In this document: piece after piece, positions 25,712-35,247 of the stretch
How positions within the stretch are numbered: position 1 is the first letter of the stretch
Layout: each line of letters begins with the position of its first letter
NCBI GenBank assembly: GCA_025965975.1
Contig: JAOPVX010000274.1
Span: 1-60,408, forward strand
DNA from: Mycobacterium sp.
GTDB lineage: Bacteria > Actinomycetota > Actinomycetes > Mycobacteriales > Mycobacteriaceae
Direction: 5' to 3'
Length of the DNA: 60,408 bases
Translations under genes and position numbers: made by a program
The notes under the pieces: generated by a model
The model's input: the letters and a program-made list of their open reading frames with translations, nothing else
The model's database searches: none
What the model was told of the DNA's origin: nothing

Positions 25712-26401
25712 ATGCGGATTGCTGGCCTGATAGCGGCGTCTGTGCTGGTGGCGGGGTGTTCATCGCCGGTCGGCGGGGATGCCGAACGGTCGACGCCATC
25801 TTTGACCGTGCCGCCGAGCACGACGCGCGCCGCACCGTCGACCACGTCACCTACCTCGACGACTCCCGCCCGACCGCCCGGCCAAGGGGCGCCGATCGGC
25901 GAGGTGATCGCCTGGGTCGAAGCGGGCGCGCCTGCCGATCCGGGCCGGTATCACTCCGCGACGCGCGACGGCGTCACGACAGACCTTGGCGGGGACATCG
26001 CATTCGTCACGCCGTCGGGCAAGGCCAATTGCATGACCGACTCGAAGTACAGCGCAGGCGCGCTGGCGTGCCTGGTGGATCTGACGAACCCGCCACCGCG
26101 TCCCGAGGACGCATACGGAGAGTGGAAGGGCGGCTGGATCGACTATGACGGCAAGCTGATCATGGTCGGCCGGGTCAAGGGCGACCCGGGACGGTTCTCC
26201 GCAGGCAGCGGGCCGGAGCTGCCGTATGGTCAGTCGCTGGCGTTCGGCGATTACCGCTGCCGCAGCGACCAAACCGGCTTGGTCTGCGTCAACTACGCCG
26301 TTCAATCGGCGGCGCGGTTCAGCGATGCCGGGGTGCAGCCGTTCGGATGCCTGAAACCGTCCGCGCCGATGCCGCAGGTCGGTGAGGTGTTCGGCTGCTG
26401 A
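25712..26401 (+). CDS. lppI: Lipoprotein LppI
   Basis: A 229-residue protein. The ATG at 25712 gives a short signal MRIAGLIAASVLVAGC with lipobox VAGC. A Ser/Thr/Pro linker (~25-60) follows, then a globular domain with ITP-like FVTPSGKANCMTD, ALACLVD and FGDYRCRSDQTGLVCV, containing paired cysteines. Divergence from lipT matches Rv2045c-Rv2046 (lppI). Envelope location predicted; function unknown. Confidence 0.75.
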   Translation: MRIAGLIAASVLVAGCSSPVGGDAERSTPSLTVPPSTTRAAPSTTSPTSTTPARPPGQGAPIGEVIAWVEAGAPADPGRYHSATRDGVTTDLGGDIAFVTPSGKANCMTDSKYSAGALACLVDLTNPPPRPEDAYGEWKGGWIDYDGKLIMVGRVKGDPGRFSAGSGPELPYGQSLAFGDYRCRSDQTGLVCVNYAVQSAARFSDAGVQPFGCLKPSAPMPQVGEVFGC

Positions 26402-26498
26402 GCACGGCGTCGTTGGCCGGATGGGCGTGCATGATCACGGAGCCGAGCTTCGGAATCGTATGGGCCGTTTCATGTTCGGCGTCACGGGCAACGGTTGT

Positions 26499-27071
26499 TC
26501 AGGCGGGCCTGGCGTTCTCCCGTGCCCGCGTTGGATAGATCTGCGTCATCGCCATCGCCCCGACGATCACCACCACGGGGATCACCGCCTTGGTCCAGTT
26601 GGTAGTGGCCGGCGCCGTGATGGCCACGTACCCAAGGACGGCGATGAGCGCGAACACCAGCGCCCACATCAGCGTGAGCACCTGGTTGGTGCGGCGGAAC
26701 GCCGCCTTCTCCCAATCCTGTTGCGGCGCAGACTCAGGCGCGTACTGCTCGGTGAAAGGCACGAACGCCAACGATCCCAGCGACATCACTGCGAGCACGC
26801 CGCTGGACAGCGTCGTGGCATGGGCGTCCATCCAGTCGCGGTCCTCGGCCCCCACCACCATCCCGACGATGGTCACCGCGACGAAGAACACGATGGTCAC
26901 CACTTCGAGTAAACGGGGCGCGCCGCGGCCTGCCGACACCCCGAGAATCAGCGCCGAGACCACTGCGCATATCGCACCGAACATCCAGGTGCTTGGTCCG
27001 TCGGCGACGACCCAATAGATGATCCACGGCGCGAACCCAACGAACGGGCTGCGTTCGAACCATTCGTCCAC
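26499..27071 (-). CDS. Multi-pass membrane protein, unknown function
   Basis: A 190-residue protein with hydrophobic segments at about 10-25, 28-45, 55-75, 88-105, 132-152 and 160-180. A charged loop (TEQYAPESAPQQDWEKAAFR) separates the fourth and fifth. No family is recognised. It lies where M. tuberculosis carries Rv2047c and pks12. Confidence 0.55.
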   Translation of the reverse strand: MDEWFERSPFVGFAPWIIYWVVADGPSTWMFGAICAVVSALILGVSAGRGAPRLLEVVTIVFFVAVTIVGMVVGAEDRDWMDAHATTLSSGVLAVMSLGSLAFVPFTEQYAPESAPQQDWEKAAFRRTNQVLTLMWALVFALIAVLGYVAITAPATTNWTKAVIPVVVIVGAMAMTQIYPTRARENARPA

Positions 27072-27096
27072 ACCTCAGCTTGACCCACAACCGGGC

Positions 27097-27231
27097 TCAG
27101 GCGACGCCTTTCTGCTTTAACAGCCGCAGCACGGCCTCGGCGAACCAGTAGGCCCCCTCCAGGTGCGGGTAGCCCGACAGGATGAACGCGCCGAAGCCCA
27201 ACGGGTGCAACTCGCCCGGGACTGCTCCCGA
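27097..27231 (-). pseudogene. SsuD-type flavin monooxygenase, C-terminal remnant
   Basis: The last ~39 codons read LGFGAFILSGYPHLEGAYWF... to a TGA at 27097. This is clearly the C-terminus of the FMNH2-dependent alkanesulfonate monooxygenase family, whose members end in an LSGYPHLEEAY-type motif. Everything upstream has been lost, and the catalase-like gene ends directly before it. Confidence 0.6.
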
Positions 27232-27241
27232 ACGCGGTACA

Positions 27242-28327
27242 TCACGCGATCCCGTCCACCTGGATCACGGGCAGCGTCTCGGGTTCACTCGAGCGCTTGC
27301 GATACGACGCCCCATAGACGGCGGAGCGTGCGCTCAGCAGCGGATCGTCGGACGGTTCGATTCCATCCGGCAACACCAGCGGATCGAAGTTGATGTCACG
27401 TGCATTGCCCGGTCCGTCGGAATCGACGGACGTCAGCGTGAGCACCCCGGCGTCGATTGCCTGACGGTCGGCGGGCCAGGGCAGCGTTGCGTCATGGGCG
27501 GGGTCCGATGACGTCCCCACGGTCAGCAGCAGTCGCCAGCGCAGCGGTCTCGAACGCATCTGTTGGATCAGCGGGGCGAACAGTCCGTTGAGGCCCGTCG
27601 ACGGCGGCAGCGCCCGCTGCAGCGGAACGAACGACCACCGCACGGGTGTCCGCTCCCCCGCCTCGTTGATGAAGTAGAACGTGATGAGGCTGCGGTACGT
27701 GCTGTCCGCGAACCCCGGCGAGGGTGGGTGCTGGTCGACGATCGCCATCGCCCTGGCAGTCTCTGGATGCTTGGCCAAGAATTGCGACATGGCCGCGGAA
27801 TCTGGCTTGCCCGTGGCGGGCACCACCTTGGAGCTGAGCAGCCGGTCATAGAAGCCCTGCGCTGAATTATCAGGAAAAACGGGAAGATTCAGCATGGCCG
27901 TGCGCCACTGCTGTTCACCAGGGAAGCCGAACGCCAGCCCGAGCCCGCGAGCGGTGGCCGCCGCATCGACCGCGCCGGGATTGCCGCCGGACAGCGAGAA
28001 TCGCCCGACGACCCGGGTACGCCCCTGCCGGAAAACCGCAGCCCTTGAGAGCTCGCGCCCGCTCCCGTTGCTCTCGAAATATCCCGCGACGACGACACCC
28101 TTTGCGTGGTTCTTGCGGAATCCGAGTTGAGGGCCGAACACCTTCAGGAAGCCGTCGAGGAACACCTGCGGGGTAAGCCGCGCGGGGCCGATCCGGTTGT
28201 TGCAGTACAGGAGCCCGCCGAGGTCGACTGCCAGAAAACCGGCCACAACCGCGGCGCCGAGCAACAGATTGCGCCTGCTGATGGGCGCACCGTTCCACGT
28301 CGGCTGTCGCTTGCGCTGTTCGGTCAT
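27242..28327 (-). CDS. Catalase-related haem peroxidase, Tat-exported
   Basis: A 361-residue member of the small catalase-like (SrpA-type) group. The N-terminus has a twin-arginine motif SRRNLLLGAA (Arg18, Arg19) and a hydrophobic stretch, predicting export and possibly a membrane anchor. HAKGVVVAGYF carries the distal-type His, RVVGRFSLSGGNPG is the catalase core motif, and SAVYGASYRKR supplies the probable proximal Tyr. It would reduce peroxides outside the cytoplasm. The amine oxidase nearby produces peroxide but is cytoplasmic, so a link is uncertain. Confidence 0.78.
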   Translation of the reverse strand: MTEQRKRQPTWNGAPISRRNLLLGAAVVAGFLAVDLGGLLYCNNRIGPARLTPQVFLDGFLKVFGPQLGFRKNHAKGVVVAGYFESNGSGRELSRAAVFRQGRTRVVGRFSLSGGNPGAVDAAATARGLGLAFGFPGEQQWRTAMLNLPVFPDNSAQGFYDRLLSSKVVPATGKPDSAAMSQFLAKHPETARAMAIVDQHPPSPGFADSTYRSLITFYFINEAGERTPVRWSFVPLQRALPPSTGLNGLFAPLIQQMRSRPLRWRLLLTVGTSSDPAHDATLPWPADRQAIDAGVLTLTSVDSDGPGNARDINFDPLVLPDGIEPSDDPLLSARSAVYGASYRKRSSEPETLPVIQVDGIA

Positions 28328-28544
28328 CGCTCCCTGTGCCGCGCCCGTACTCCCAACGGTGGGCCGACGCTACGCGTCGCCGAATGGCCACCAGAGGGTT
28401 CGGTTCTGTGTGATGCAAGTTCCGCGTGATGCAAAGAGCAACGGCAGCTCCCCGAACACCGCGTTCCCGTCTCGGGTTTTGTCGTTGGCACTCGCTAAAA
28501 CGGGTGTCCGCTCCGCGTTGTTCCCCGCGAAAGGCGGTCGAAGG

Positions 28545-28874
28545 CTACCGCCAGCCGTCGGCCGCCTTCGCTGCTCGCATCAGTGCGTCGCACAGGTAGC
28601 GCAGTTCGGTGCTTTCTGCACCTTCTTCGATGGCGGTTGCGACATCCTCGGCGGCACATCTGACCTGGTAGACGCGGTCGGAGAGCTCCGATGCCTCTTC
28701 GGCCGTCAGGACGACGGAGTCCGGCGCCAGCGAGGTCCCCTTGACGATCGCGCGCTGCTCATAGGCGCGTTGCCGACACGACTGCCTGCAGTATTGCCGA
28801 CGCCGGCCGAGTCCGGCGTCGGCGACTTCACGACCACACCAGCGACAGGGCGCAGGCTTGAGACGATGTGCCAC
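28545..28874 (-). CDS. Small zinc-ribbon protein, Rv2049c-like
   Basis: A 109-residue protein starting at GTG 28874. A CxxC...CxxxC site (Cys10, Cys13, Cys29, Cys33) lies in CRWCGRE and QYCRQSC, followed by an Arg-rich helix and an acidic helical C-terminus. Position immediately divergent from rbpA fits M. tuberculosis Rv2049c. Nucleic-acid or protein binding through the zinc site is plausible but not shown. Confidence 0.65.
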   Translation of the reverse strand: MAHRLKPAPCRWCGREVADAGLGRRRQYCRQSCRQRAYEQRAIVKGTSLAPDSVVLTAEEASELSDRVYQVRCAAEDVATAIEEGAESTELRYLCDALMRAAKAADGWR

Positions 28875-28931
28875 GGTCCAGACTGTAAACCGCCGCGGCT
28901 GCAGATCCCGGTATCATGAACCGTCGAGTCG

Positions 28932-28957
28932 GGAACTGCGCTCCGTGTTGCTGCGTT
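28932..28957 (+). promoter_or_regulatory. Candidate SigH/SigR-type promoter for rbpA
   Basis: GGAAC at 28932-28936 and GTT at 28955-28957 are separated by 18 bases, matching the GGAAT/C-N18-GTT pattern of the thiol-stress sigma factors. It ends 39 bases ahead of the rbpA start. In Streptomyces rbpA is a SigR target, which supports the call. Confidence 0.5.
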
Positions 28958-28996
28958 GGATATCCGGACCAATTGCGTAATTGAGGAGTGTTGACG

Positions 28997-29335
28997 ATGG
29001 CTGATCGTGTATTGAGAGGCAGTCGCCTCGGAGCCGTGAGCTACGAGACTGACCGCAACCACGACTTGGCGCCGCGTCAGGTCGCCCGGTACCGCACCGA
29101 CAACGGCGAAGAGTTCGAAGTCCCGTTCGCCGACGACGCCGAGATCCCCGGCACCTGGCAGTGCCGCAACGGCATGGAGGGCACCCTGATCGAGGGTGAC
29201 GTGCCGGAGCCGAAGAAGGTGAAGCCGCCGCGCACGCACTGGGACATGCTGCTCGAGCGCCGCTCGGTCGAGGAACTCGAAGACCTGCTCAAGGAGCGCC
29301 TCGACATCATCAAGACCCGCCGTCGCGGCAACTGA
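28997..29335 (+). CDS. rbpA: RNA polymerase-binding protein RbpA
   Basis: A 112-residue essential actinobacterial transcription factor that binds RNA polymerase beta and group 1/2 sigma factors and stabilises the open complex. The N-terminal tail ADRVLRGSRLGAVSYETD, the core barrel (YRTDNGEEFEVPFADDAEIP), the basic linker EPKKVKPPRTHWDMLLERR and the sigma-binding helix EELEDLLKERLDIIKTRR are all present. The start is the ATG at 28997 behind GAGGAG; an in-frame start at 28988 is too close to the ribosome binding site. Confidence 0.95.
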   Translation: MADRVLRGSRLGAVSYETDRNHDLAPRQVARYRTDNGEEFEVPFADDAEIPGTWQCRNGMEGTLIEGDVPEPKKVKPPRTHWDMLLERRSVEELEDLLKERLDIIKTRRRGN

Positions 29336-29407
29336 CCGGGGTGATCCCGGCGGCTCAGCCGGGGCTTAGCTGACCGGGGTGATCCCGGCGGCTCAGCCGG
29401 GGCTTAG
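29332..29407. repeat. Perfect 38-base tandem duplication between rbpA and ppm1
   Basis: Units 29332-29369 and 29370-29407 are identical. Each contains the short stem CCCGG...CCGGG, so the duplication makes two adjacent hairpins where rbpA and ppm1 converge. The first copy holds the rbpA stop codon and the second the ppm1 stop. Confidence 0.9.
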
Positions 29408-30204
29408 CGCGTAACGCCCACTCCGCGGGCCCGGTCGAGGCGCCCGCGGATACCCCACTCCGCGACCTTGAACAGGGCTTCGCGGATGTTGGATCCGCTC
29501 ATCTTGGATTGACCGAACTCGCGTTCTGTGAAGGTGATCGGGACCTCGACCACGATGAAGCCGTTGTTGATGGTGCGCCAGGTCAGGTCGATCTGGAAGC
29601 AGTAGCCCTTCGAATCCACCGCCGCGAGGTCGATCTTCTCCAGCACCTCCCGCCGGTAGGCGCGGTAACCGGCGGTGATGTCGTGAATGTCGACTCCGAG
29701 CAGGATCCGCGAATATCCGTTGGCGGTGCGGGACAGCACCATCCGGCGGCGCGGCCAGTTTCGCACCACTCCGCCCGGCACGTAGCGCGAGCCGATCGCC
29801 AGGTCCGCGCCGCTATCGACGGCGTCGAGCAGTCGATTCAGCTGTTCGGGCGGGTGGCTGCCGTCGGCGTCCATCTCGACGAGCACGGAGTACTCGCGAT
29901 TGAGGCCCCAAGCGAACCCCGCCAGGTAGGCCGCGCCGAGGCCGGCCTTCGACGTGCGGTGCATGACGTGCACTCGGTCGGTGTCGGCCAGGGCCAGCTC
30001 GTCAGCCAGTTCGCCGGTGCCGTCGGGGCTGCCGTCATCGACGATCAAGATGTGGACGTCCTGGCGTGCCGCGTGCACACGCGAAACGATCAACGGCAGA
30101 TTCTCCCGCTCGTTGAAGGTCGGGATGATGACCAGAGTGCGCTCACTCGGGCGCTGAGCTCCGCCTTCCCCCCGTCGCTCCGCTCCGCCCCTTGGGACGC
30201 TCAT
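29404..30204 (-). CDS. ppm1: Polyprenol monophosphomannose synthase
   Basis: A 266-residue GT2 glycosyltransferase that moves mannose from GDP-mannose to polyprenyl phosphate, the donor for lipoarabinomannan and protein mannosylation. Motifs are [38 protein letters not shown] (metal-binding) and GSRYVPGG. The N-terminal ~20 residues are a low-complexity linker. It is a separate gene overlapping lnt by four bases, unlike M. tuberculosis, where the two are fused. Confidence 0.92.
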   Translation of the reverse strand: MSVPRGGAERRGEGGAQRPSERTLVIIPTFNERENLPLIVSRVHAARQDVHILIVDDGSPDGTGELADELALADTDRVHVMHRTSKAGLGAAYLAGFAWGLNREYSVLVEMDADGSHPPEQLNRLLDAVDSGADLAIGSRYVPGGVVRNWPRRRMVLSRTANGYSRILLGVDIHDITAGYRAYRREVLEKIDLAAVDSKGYCFQIDLTWRTINNGFIVVEVPITFTEREFGQSKMSGSNIREALFKVAEWGIRGRLDRARGVGVTR

Positions 30205-32006
30205 GTGGCTCCTTTGTCGTCGGCGCCCTCATTGGGCCGCCTGTGTCGGTCGTCGGCCGCTGTTCGCCGACGACGCACGAAACATCCATTGTGCAGTATT
30301 GCGGTGATCACAGCGGCAACACCGAGGACCACCAGAAGGGCCTGGATTGCGGGGCCCCACCGCGTTGCGGGCGTGAGCTGCGTCTTTAGCCGCACCTGGG
30401 TGTCGAGGTAGCCGGGCTCGAAGAACGCGGTGCTGGCCAGTTCGCGACCGTCGGGCGCGATGATCGCGCTGATCCCTGTGGTGCCAGCGACCACGACATA
30501 TCGGTCGTGCTCAACGGCTCGCAGCTTGGCAAACGCGAGCTGCTGCTGGCTCATCGCCTCGTCGAAGGTGGCGTTGTTGGACGGCACGGCCAGCAATTGG
30601 GCGCCGTTTTGCACCGATTCACGGGCGGCGCGGTCGAAGATCACCTCCCAGCACGTCGTCACTCCGATGGGCACGCCTGCGGCGTTCACCACGCCGTTGC
30701 CTTCGCCGGGCACGAAGTAGCCCGCCCGGTCGGCGTAGCCCGACAAATGGCGGAAGAAGCCGCGCCACGGCAGGTACTCGCCGAACGGCTGCACGATCCG
30801 CTTGTCGTGCCGGTCGGCCGGGCCGGTTCCGGGATTCCAGACGATCACCGAGTTCGTCGACACCGGGTTGTCGGGGCCATAGCCGGGGGCCGCAACAACG
30901 CCACCGACCAGGATCGGCGCGTTGATCGCCGCCGCGGCGGCGGAGATCTCGTCGCGGGCGTCCGGATTGGCCAGCGGATCGATGTCGGAGGAGTTCTCCG
31001 GCCAGATGACGACCATCGGCTGCGGCGCCCGGCCTGCGTGTACGTCATCGGACAGCGCAAGCGTCTCGCGGACGTGGTTGTCGAGCACGGCGCGGCGTTG
31101 CGCATTGAACTCCAGCCCGAGCCGCGGCACGTTGCCCTGCACGGCGGCGACGGTGATCGCGGGGTCGTCGCCTGCGCCGAGACCCGACTGCCTGACATGT
31201 GGCCACGCCAACGCCGTGACCAGCAGCACGGCACTGATGCACACACCGGGTAGCACGACCGCGGGCGGAGCGGCGTTGTGGCTCTCGTCGTTGTGCCGGC
31301 AGGACTTCACGACTTCGAAACTGATTGCGGCCAAACTAAATCCGGTCAGCACCAGCGCGAACGAAAGCAGCGGCGCACCGCCGAATTGCGCGATCGCCAG
31401 CAACGGGCCGTCAGTTTGGCTGAAACCGACTACACCCCAGGGGAATCCACCGAACGGCACTGTCGACTTGAGCCATTCCTGGGCGACCCAGAGCGCGGCG
31501 AACCAGAACGGCCAGCCGGATAGACGCCGAACCGCGACGGCGGCCAGCCCGAACAACGCCGGAAACAGTGCCTCCATGGCGGCGAGGACGATCCACGGAA
31601 ATGCGCCTACCAGCCCGCTTATCCACGGCAGCAGCGGCAGATAGAACGCAAGCCCGAACAGAAACCCGTATCCGAATCCTCCTGCGCGTGTTGTCGCCTC
31701 ACGGGTCAGCACCCAGGCCAGTAAGCCGAACGCAGCGATGGCCATGTACCACCAGCCGAATGGGGGGAAGCTCACGCACAGCGCAAGACCGCCGACGATC
31801 GCGACACTTAACTGGGGCAGCCGGTTGAGCACCGCCCGACCGAATCTCTGTGCCCGAGAACGGACTTCGGCTGAGTTAGCGGACGTGGCGGGCTGCGGGT
31901 CGTCCTCACCATCGCCGGGTCCTTCGTCGTCGTCGGCGACGGCGGCAAACACTTCCGTGTCGTCGGTGGCGCGGGCCCACACGCGCCGGCGGCCCGGTTT
32001 ACCCAT
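30201..32006 (-). CDS. lnt: Apolipoprotein N-acyltransferase
   Basis: A 601-residue membrane enzyme that N-acylates lipoprotein cysteines. Residues ~60-280 carry about seven hydrophobic segments (including [19 protein letters not shown]). The nitrilase domain supplies Glu in [10 protein letters not shown], Lys in [14 protein letters not shown] and Cys in TTCWEVIF. The C-terminus has a last helix and a basic tail. The ATG at 32006 overlaps the end of the amidohydrolase gene by eight bases; the longer open frame upstream is a shadow. In mycobacteria the Lnt membrane part interacts with Ppm1, in line with the gene coupling. Confidence 0.9.
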   Translation of the reverse strand: MGKPGRRRVWARATDDTEVFAAVADDDEGPGDGEDDPQPATSANSAEVRSRAQRFGRAVLNRLPQLSVAIVGGLALCVSFPPFGWWYMAIAAFGLLAWVLTREATTRAGGFGYGFLFGLAFYLPLLPWISGLVGAFPWIVLAAMEALFPALFGLAAVAVRRLSGWPFWFAALWVAQEWLKSTVPFGGFPWGVVGFSQTDGPLLAIAQFGGAPLLSFALVLTGFSLAAISFEVVKSCRHNDESHNAAPPAVVLPGVCISAVLLVTALAWPHVRQSGLGAGDDPAITVAAVQGNVPRLGLEFNAQRRAVLDNHVRETLALSDDVHAGRAPQPMVVIWPENSSDIDPLANPDARDEISAAAAAINAPILVGGVVAAPGYGPDNPVSTNSVIVWNPGTGPADRHDKRIVQPFGEYLPWRGFFRHLSGYADRAGYFVPGEGNGVVNAAGVPIGVTTCWEVIFDRAARESVQNGAQLLAVPSNNATFDEAMSQQQLAFAKLRAVEHDRYVVVAGTTGISAIIAPDGRELASTAFFEPGYLDTQVRLKTQLTPATRWGPAIQALLVVLGVAAVITAILHNGCFVRRRRTAADDRHRRPNEGADDKGAT

Positions 32007-33597
32007 GAATGACGGCACCCCGATGAACCGTCTGCAGGCAGCGCGGCAGCGGGTCGTCGAGTCGCGGAAGGGCGGGCACCAGGGAGCGCTGGTCGGTCGA
32101 CCAACGCTGCACCGCGTCGGCTGGGGCGCTGACTTCGAACCCGTCGGCCTCCCAAATGGCATACGACGCCGGGGCGCCGGGAACCAGGGTTCCGGTGAGC
32201 CCGTCGTGGACGCCCCCCGCGCGCCATGCACCGCGTGTCGCGGCCGCGAACGCCGCCCTCGCCGACACTGAACTGCCCGGAGTGCGGTGCCGGATGGCGG
32301 CGCGTACCGTCGCCCACGGATTGAGGCCCGTTACCGGGCTGTCCGAGCCGAACGCGATTGGCACGCCTTGGGATGCTAGCAGCGCAAACGGGTTCAGCTT
32401 GGTGCCTCGGTCAAGGCCGAGGCGTTGTACGTACATGCCGTCCTCGCCGCCCCACAGAGCATCGAAATTCGGCTGCATGCTGGCGAACACACCCCACGAC
32501 CCGAGCCGGGCCGCCTGGTCCTCGCTGACCATCTCGAGGTGCTCGAGCCGATGACCGCAGCGGGCGACCGCGGGGGCGCCAAAGTGGTCGACGAGCCGCT
32601 CGAGTGCGGTCACAACGGCGGCGACCGCGGCGTCACCGATGACGTGGAAGCCCGCGGTGATGACGGCCTCGGTGCAGGCGTGCAGATGGGCGGTGATCGC
32701 GTCGACGTCGAGGTAGCTGTTGCCCGTCCATCCGGGTGAGAGTTGCGGCGAGTCGGTGTAGGGCTGGTGCAGCCAGGCGGTGCGCGAGCCCAGCGCGCCG
32801 TCGACGAACAGGTCGCCGGCCAGTCCGCGGGCGCCGGTGCGGTCGATGAGGTCGCGCGCCGCCTCGGCCGTGGTCACGTGCTCGCCCCAGTAGCCGACGA
32901 TCTCGACGCCGTGGTCGGTGTCGCGGACCTCGGTCCAGTCGTCGATGCCGCCGATGTCGGGGCCGGCGCATTCGTGCACCGCGGCGATGCCGCATGCGGC
33001 GGCGGCGTCGAGGGCGGCCAGCCGGGCTTCGCGGCGCTGCCCCGGTGTCAGCTGGTCGCGGGCGACCGCACGCACCAGGTGGTGTGCGTCGCTGGTCAAT
33101 GGCTGTTGGGCAGCGAATCCCGCCGCTTCGGCCAGGCCCGGCGCAAGTCGGCGCAGCGCGGTCGAGGCCGCCGCGGAGTGCACGTCGATGCGGGCCAGGT
33201 AGGCGGGCCGGTCGCCGACGACGCCGTCGAGGTCGTCGGTGCTGGGCGCGGCGTTGCCTGGCCAGCCGGATTCGTCCCAGCCGTGTCCCCAGATCGGGCC
33301 GTCGGGATGCGCACGTGCGTAACCGGCGATGAGCTCAAGGCAGTGCCGAAGTGAGGTGGCGTTTCGCAGGTCCAGCCCTGCCAGCGTCAGCCCGGTGGCG
33401 GTGAGGTGGACGTGGCTGTCCACGAACGCCGGCGCGACGAATGCGCCGCCGAGGTCGACGACCTCGGCGTCGGGAAATTGGGCTCGGCCGACGTCGTCGC
33501 TGCCGAGCCACGCAACCACGCCGTGGCGTACAGCCATCGCCGTCGCGTCGGGCATGGCCGGGCTGTGCACCCGGCCGTTGAGGAGCAGTGTCGTCAC
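31999..33597 (-). CDS. YtcJ-like amidohydrolase, Rv2052c homologue
   Basis: A 532-residue amidohydrolase-superfamily member (Amidohydro_3). Metal-binding His are in [37 protein letters not shown] and [15 protein letters not shown] follow. The N- and C-terminal strands form the urease-type beta sandwich. Length and position match M. tuberculosis Rv2052c. The substrate is unknown. Confidence 0.82.
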   Translation of the reverse strand: MTTLLLNGRVHSPAMPDATAMAVRHGVVAWLGSDDVGRAQFPDAEVVDLGGAFVAPAFVDSHVHLTATGLTLAGLDLRNATSLRHCLELIAGYARAHPDGPIWGHGWDESGWPGNAAPSTDDLDGVVGDRPAYLARIDVHSAAASTALRRLAPGLAEAAGFAAQQPLTSDAHHLVRAVARDQLTPGQRREARLAALDAAAACGIAAVHECAGPDIGGIDDWTEVRDTDHGVEIVGYWGEHVTTAEAARDLIDRTGARGLAGDLFVDGALGSRTAWLHQPYTDSPQLSPGWTGNSYLDVDAITAHLHACTEAVITAGFHVIGDAAVAAVVTALERLVDHFGAPAVARCGHRLEHLEMVSEDQAARLGSWGVFASMQPNFDALWGGEDGMYVQRLGLDRGTKLNPFALLASQGVPIAFGSDSPVTGLNPWATVRAAIRHRTPGSSVSARAAFAAATRGAWRAGGVHDGLTGTLVPGAPASYAIWEADGFEVSAPADAVQRWSTDQRSLVPALPRLDDPLPRCLQTVHRGAVIHG

Positions 33598-34068
33598 TTA
33601 CTCGGGTTTGTGCTCCACGGCCGGCGGTGAGACGTCGACGACGTCGATTACCTCACCGTCGATGTACTCGCCGTGCCCTGCGGTGTAGGCCGCCGCGGGG
33701 GCACCGACAGTGATCAGCGGCATCCGGCGCGCGGCCATCGCGGTCACCAGCGGGCGGGCCGCCGCGCGGGTGGGCGGCAGCAGCAACAGCGCCCCCGCAA
33801 CGGAGCTGGCCAGGCCGGGAACCACGACCAGCACGGTACCCAATGCGACGAGCACACTGTCGGTCGCCGCTCCTTGCACCGTTGCCGCCGTCAGACCGGA
33901 CTGCAACCGGCGAAGGTGGCGCCTGACCTGGGACCCGGCCAGCGCGAGCCCGGCAACAAAGGTCCCAAGCAGCAGGAGCACGGTCCAGCCGAAGCCGATC
34001 GTCGACGCCAGCGCGACGATGACCCCGAGCTCGACCACCACGTATAGGACAAACAGCCGCATCGCCAT
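33598..34068 (-). CDS. fxsA: FxsA family membrane protein
   Basis: A 156-residue protein starting at the ATG at 34068. It opens AMRLFVLYVVVELGVIVALA and has TVLLLLGTFVAGLALAGSQ, then GTVLVVVPGLASSVAGALLL, the usual FxsA helix pattern, with a hydrophilic tail. FxsA was named for relieving phage T7 exclusion when overproduced in E. coli; its mycobacterial role is unknown. It is one base from the amidohydrolase start and presumably in its operon. Confidence 0.8.
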   Translation of the reverse strand: MAMRLFVLYVVVELGVIVALASTIGFGWTVLLLLGTFVAGLALAGSQVRRHLRRLQSGLTAATVQGAATDSVLVALGTVLVVVPGLASSVAGALLLLPPTRAAARPLVTAMAARRMPLITVGAPAAAYTAGHGEYIDGEVIDVVDVSPPAVEHKPE

Positions 34069-34115
34069 GTAGGTGCAACGTCTCCGGCTTCGCCTGGGTT
34101 CCGTAGATTGACGAC

Positions 34116-34820
34116 GTGACGACGATCGAGATCGATACCCCGGCTGGCCCGATCGATGCACTGATGAGCGTCCCTGACGGCCAGGGCCCGTGGCCTGGGG
34201 TGGTTGTGGTGCATGATGCGATCGGATACGCCGCTGACAACGAGTCGACGTCGGCGCGGATAGCCGCGGCGGGATTCGTCGCCATCACGCCGAACATGTA
34301 TTCGCGCGGCGGCAGGGTCCGATGCATCACCAGGGTCTTTCGGGAGTTGCTCACCCAGCGCGGCCGCGCCCTCGATGACATCCTCGCCGCCCGCGATCAC
34401 GTTCAGTCCATGCCGGAGTGCACCGGCTCCGTCGGGGTGGTCGGGTTCTGCATGGGCGGTCAGTTCGCATTGGTGATGGCCCCCAAGGGTTTTGGCGCTT
34501 CGGCGCCGTTCTACGGCACGCCACTGCCCCGCAACCTCAATGAGACCCTTGACGGGGCGTGCCCGGTCGTGGCCAGCTTCGGCCGCCGCGACCCGCTTGG
34601 GAAGGGCGCTCCCGCACGACTGCGCAAGGTGGTCGAGGACAAGGGCATCGCCGCCGACATCAAGGTTTACCAGGACGCCGGCCACAGCTTCGCGAACAAG
34701 CTGCCTGCCCAGCCGCTGCTGCGGATCACCGGATTCGGCTACAACGACTTGGCGACCGAAGACGCCTACAGCCGCGTCTTCGCGTTCTTCAACCAGCACC
34801 TGAGTACCGCACGGGCGTGA
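34116..34820 (+). CDS. Dienelactone hydrolase family protein, Rv2054 homologue
   Basis: A 234-residue alpha/beta hydrolase starting at GTG 34116. It has the cysteine nucleophile elbow GVVGFCMGGQ typical of dienelactone hydrolases, with probable Asp in FGRRDPLG and His in QDAGHSFANK. It is divergent from fxsA by 47 bases, as in M. tuberculosis. The substrate is unknown. Confidence 0.85.
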   Translation: MTTIEIDTPAGPIDALMSVPDGQGPWPGVVVVHDAIGYAADNESTSARIAAAGFVAITPNMYSRGGRVRCITRVFRELLTQRGRALDDILAARDHVQSMPECTGSVGVVGFCMGGQFALVMAPKGFGASAPFYGTPLPRNLNETLDGACPVVASFGRRDPLGKGAPARLRKVVEDKGIAADIKVYQDAGHSFANKLPAQPLLRITGFGYNDLATEDAYSRVFAFFNQHLSTARA

Positions 34821-34848
34821 TCTGGGGACCCGGCGTGCACGTTGTCGA

Positions 34849-35229
34849 TCACGGCGCCTTGAGTTCGATCGTCACGTTGTTCTTCATGCCGCCGCGCAAC
34901 TTGGAGAACACGTTGAAGGCCTTGCCGATCAACCCGTACCGCTTGCCGATCGCGTCGTAGGTGGCCCCGTTGGCCGACTTGTCCAGGATCGCGGCGGTGG
35001 CCTCGACCGCCTCACCATTGGAGTTACCGCTTCGATCGCACCGGGCGACGGTCACCCGCGAGGTATTGCGGATCCGCCTGACCTTCCACGACTGCTCCTG
35101 CGTGATACACACCAGCCGATCGCCGTGGGGTGCGGCCCAGATGGCTGTTGGCTTGGGCCTGCCGTCCTTGGTGAACGTCGTCAGCAGGATGTATTCCGAC
35201 GTCGCGACGTCGGCAAAGGTGAGGGGCAC
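34849..35229 (-). CDS. PPOX-class F420-dependent oxidoreductase, Rv2061c homologue
   Basis: A 126-residue split-barrel flavin/deazaflavin protein starting at GTG 35229: YILLTTFTKDGRPKPTAIWA, SWKVRRIRNTSRVTVARCD and a YGLIGKAFNVFSKLRGG tail. It lies directly downstream of cobN on the same strand, with an 18-base gap, and matches Rv2061c in the same relative place. Reaction unknown. Confidence 0.82.
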   Translation of the reverse strand: MPLTFADVATSEYILLTTFTKDGRPKPTAIWAAPHGDRLVCITQEQSWKVRRIRNTSRVTVARCDRSGNSNGEAVEATAAILDKSANGATYDAIGKRYGLIGKAFNVFSKLRGGMKNNVTIELKAP

Positions 35230-35247
35230 GCCATCAAACCTAGCGGG

